Notes under the pieces: generated by a model
Database searches by the model: none
Seen by the model: the letters and a program-made list of their open reading frames with translations, nothing else
What the model was told of the DNA's origin: nothing
Source of the DNA: a virus
Virus record (IMG/VR): IMGVR_UViG_3300009034_000145
Coordinates: 1 to 32,651 of that record
DNA: 32,651 nt
Reading direction: 5' to 3' (one strand)
In this document: positions 31,284-32,651 of the stretch, in pieces
How positions within the stretch are numbered: position 1 is the stretch's first letter
Layout: the number at the start of each line of letters is the position of its first letter
Translations under genes and position numbers: made by a program

Positions 31284-31862
31284 TTAATATCCTGGTATGA
31301 ATCGAACTATAAATTCTCTTAATAACTCAAAGATCAGTACTAAATCAAACGGGAGTTGGATACCCATCATACCTAGTAACCAAACTAATGTTCCCGCAAA
31401 TAATGTGAAGAACCCCGTGACTATTGCTATAAATGCTACTAGAGACCATCCGAAAAGTTTTCCAATAAACGCTGCAAGAACCCACAATGGATGAGGATCC
31501 TTTTTCTCCAACTGCTCAGTAATTGTTTCTGCTAAACTTTTAACCTTCTTCCCAACAAATTCTTGGATCTTTCCTGCAACGGCTGCAAACATTTGTTCTT
31601 TCTCAATCTGTTGCAGAAGTCTTCTCAGTTGTCTCGGCCTTCTCTTAAATTTATTTAAGATCTTAAAGAGGAGGGTTTGTCCTTCTTGAAGATTGGCCAC
31701 TTCCCAACCAGCTAACACTACAAATTCTGATCTCTCTGTCTCAGACATACCCGCGCCCTTTTGCATTAAGTAGTTTAATCTTTCTCTATTCACCTCATAC
31801 GGAAGTTTAATAACTTCACCGAGTAGCTCCAACTGCTTTTGTTCTTCTGTGGCCTCGCTCAT
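31284..31862 (-). CDS. Membrane protein with long soluble N-terminus (192 aa)
   Basis: ATG 31862 after GAGGTGATTCT. Residues 1-115 are charged helices (ERLNYLMQKGAGMSETERSE; RRPRQLRRLLQQIEKEQ); residues 125-180 hold two hydrophobic helices (LFGWSLVAFIAIVTGFFTLF; LVWLLGMMGIQLPFDLVLIF). The first of three consecutive membrane-protein genes. A soluble arm on a C-terminal anchor suits a protein that contacts capsid or DNA from the membrane. No family recognised. Confidence 0.6.
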   Translation of the reverse strand: MSEATEEQKQLELLGEVIKLPYEVNRERLNYLMQKGAGMSETERSEFVVLAGWEVANLQEGQTLLFKILNKFKRRPRQLRRLLQQIEKEQMFAAVAGKIQEFVGKKVKSLAETITEQLEKKDPHPLWVLAAFIGKLFGWSLVAFIAIVTGFFTLFAGTLVWLLGMMGIQLPFDLVLIFELLREFIVRFIPGY

Positions 31863-31872
31863 AGAATCACCT

Positions 31873-32586
31873 CTAAAGCTTTACAATATCTTCGTCTGAG
31901 GTTACAACCAAGTTGTCAACCCATAAATCAACGGCAGTAGCAGTCTTAGCTTCCACACCCACAAGTAATTCAGTATATGGGTCTGCAGCATTTGCCGCTG
32001 TTTGAAATTGTATTCCCTTTAGACGTATAACTTGGTTATCGGATATTAATATTCCATAATACCTTTCGTTTAAATCTGCAGACAACTTAAATGCATGCCA
32101 AACAGGAACTACACCTACATTTAATAGCTGTGCACCTCCAACAACATCAACAAATACACCAGCTGTGTTTAGGTACTGCCACTTTTCATTTGTCTCTCCA
32201 AGATATTTCACGGCACTTATATGTACATTTGTCCCATCAAACTGTTTTAGTTGTATCAATATCTCAGTAATATTTGCTGATAGAGCATCACTTGCCCACC
32301 AGAATTCTACGCCAATTTTTTGGCTTCCTTGTGGTCCTAAACCCCATGCCCTAGAGGCCTGTGCAACATCATCAGCAGCACCAGCAGTTGTTAATTTAAG
32401 ACTCTGTTTACCCATAAACGCAAGATCTGTACCTGCCGCAATTGTTCCATCAACTGTTGTCCATCTAGCAGTTATAGTTGTACCGTCCTCCATATCATCC
32501 TTAAATAATATCCTTCCCGACGGATCGATCCTATGAAACTTATCTATATCAAATAATATTCTTCTCATCGCATCTGATAATCTCAT
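31873..32586 (-). CDS. LamG-like virion protein
   Basis: A 237-residue beta-rich protein. ATG 32586 is preferred because AGGAG lies nine bases upstream; the frame opens at TTG 32595, which overlaps that site. The segment ILFKDDMEDGTTITARWTTV through VDLWVDNLVV is a concanavalin/LamG-like fold common in virion decoration proteins. First gene of the visible operon; it follows a terminator-like hairpin and probably a capsid gene outside the window. It could be a capsid decoration or head fibre protein that binds sugars. Confidence 0.6.
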   Translation of the reverse strand: MRLSDAMRRILFDIDKFHRIDPSGRILFKDDMEDGTTITARWTTVDGTIAAGTDLAFMGKQSLKLTTAGAADDVAQASRAWGLGPQGSQKIGVEFWWASDALSANITEILIQLKQFDGTNVHISAVKYLGETNEKWQYLNTAGVFVDVVGGAQLLNVGVVPVWHAFKLSADLNERYYGILISDNQVIRLKGIQFQTAANAADPYTELLVGVEAKTATAVDLWVDNLVVTSDEDIVKL

Positions 32587-32605
32587 GGTTGACAACTCCT
32601 AATAT

Positions 32606-32632
32606 AAAAAATAGGGGAGAAAAATCCCCTAT
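32606..32632 (-). terminator. Hairpin plus T-run upstream of the virion block (- strand)
   Basis: On the - strand, ATAGGGGA (32632-32625) pairs perfectly with TCCCCTAT (32618-32611) over a six-base loop, followed by T5 (T6 counting the last stem base). It lies 20 bases upstream of the start of the LamG-like gene. This is where a partial terminator after a strongly expressed capsid gene would be found. No room is left for a separate promoter between it and the gene, so read-through must supply the operon. Confidence 0.7.
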
Positions 32633-32651
32633 GGACTTAATTTCGCATCGA

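Overview
The window looks like a 32.6 kb internal piece of a tailed double-stranded DNA virus (Caudoviricetes, siphovirus-like). No rRNA, tRNA, CRISPR array or insertion sequence is visible. The DNA is AT-rich. Arg is mostly AGA/AGG, ATA is common for Ile, and start sites are preceded again and again by GAGGTGAT-like Shine-Dalgarno sequences. That translation style, together with a family-B DNA polymerase with proofreading domain, an XPF/ERCC4-type nuclease, a Cas4-like iron-sulfur nuclease and an MCM-like AAA+ ATPase, favours an archaeal host. The radical SAM enzyme and the iron-sulfur nuclease suggest an anaerobe. Against a purely archaeal reading, four hairpin-plus-T-run sites resemble bacterial intrinsic terminators, so the host domain is inferred and not proven.

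Layout. All genes from 1 to 15.54 kb lie on the + strand and all genes from 15.65 to 32.6 kb on the - strand; the two blocks converge on a T-rich terminator at about 15.54-15.59 kb. (i) 0.1-4.4 kb: a trypsin-like serine protease, small membrane proteins, and three overlapping genes with sulfur- or phosphoester-type folds (arylsulfotransferase-like propeller, alkaline phosphatase/sulfatase-superfamily protein, CysD-like PP-loop ATPase). (ii) 4.4-6.5 kb: a dense run of tiny genes, at least nine of them Cys-rich zinc-binding-type proteins, several under 60 codons. (iii) 6.5-7.8 kb: queT and queC (7-deazaguanine precursor uptake and synthesis). (iv) 7.8-15.5 kb: replication, recombination and nucleotide genes: winged-helix protein, PolB, zinc-ribbon protein, Cas4-like nuclease, deoxyribosyltransferase-like protein, ERCC4 nuclease, MCM-like ATPase, RHH/coiled-coil protein, small proteins and an Nmad1/DUF1599 protein.

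The - strand, read from 32.6 down to 15.65 kb, is the virion operon downstream of a probable capsid gene outside the window: LamG-like virion protein, three membrane proteins, head-tail connector, HK97 gp10-like protein, tail terminator with an N-terminal Ig-like domain, tail tube, tail assembly chaperone with an out-of-frame overlapping extension, tape measure, baseplate hub, a small membrane protein, a radical SAM/SPASM enzyme, and two very large multidomain receptor-binding proteins. Terminase, portal and major capsid genes are not in the window.

The most unusual feature is the hub-membrane protein-radical SAM trio. The hub protein ends in a 52-residue segment with 12 cysteines in repeated C-E-T-x-x-C-Q / C-Q-x-x-C-E patterns, resembling the cysteine spacing of SCIFF/ranthipeptide RiPP precursors. 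A SPASM-type radical SAM peptide maturase is encoded just downstream with overlapping reading frames. I propose that the virus post-translationally cross-links the tip of its own tail protein. This is inference from gene order and motifs.
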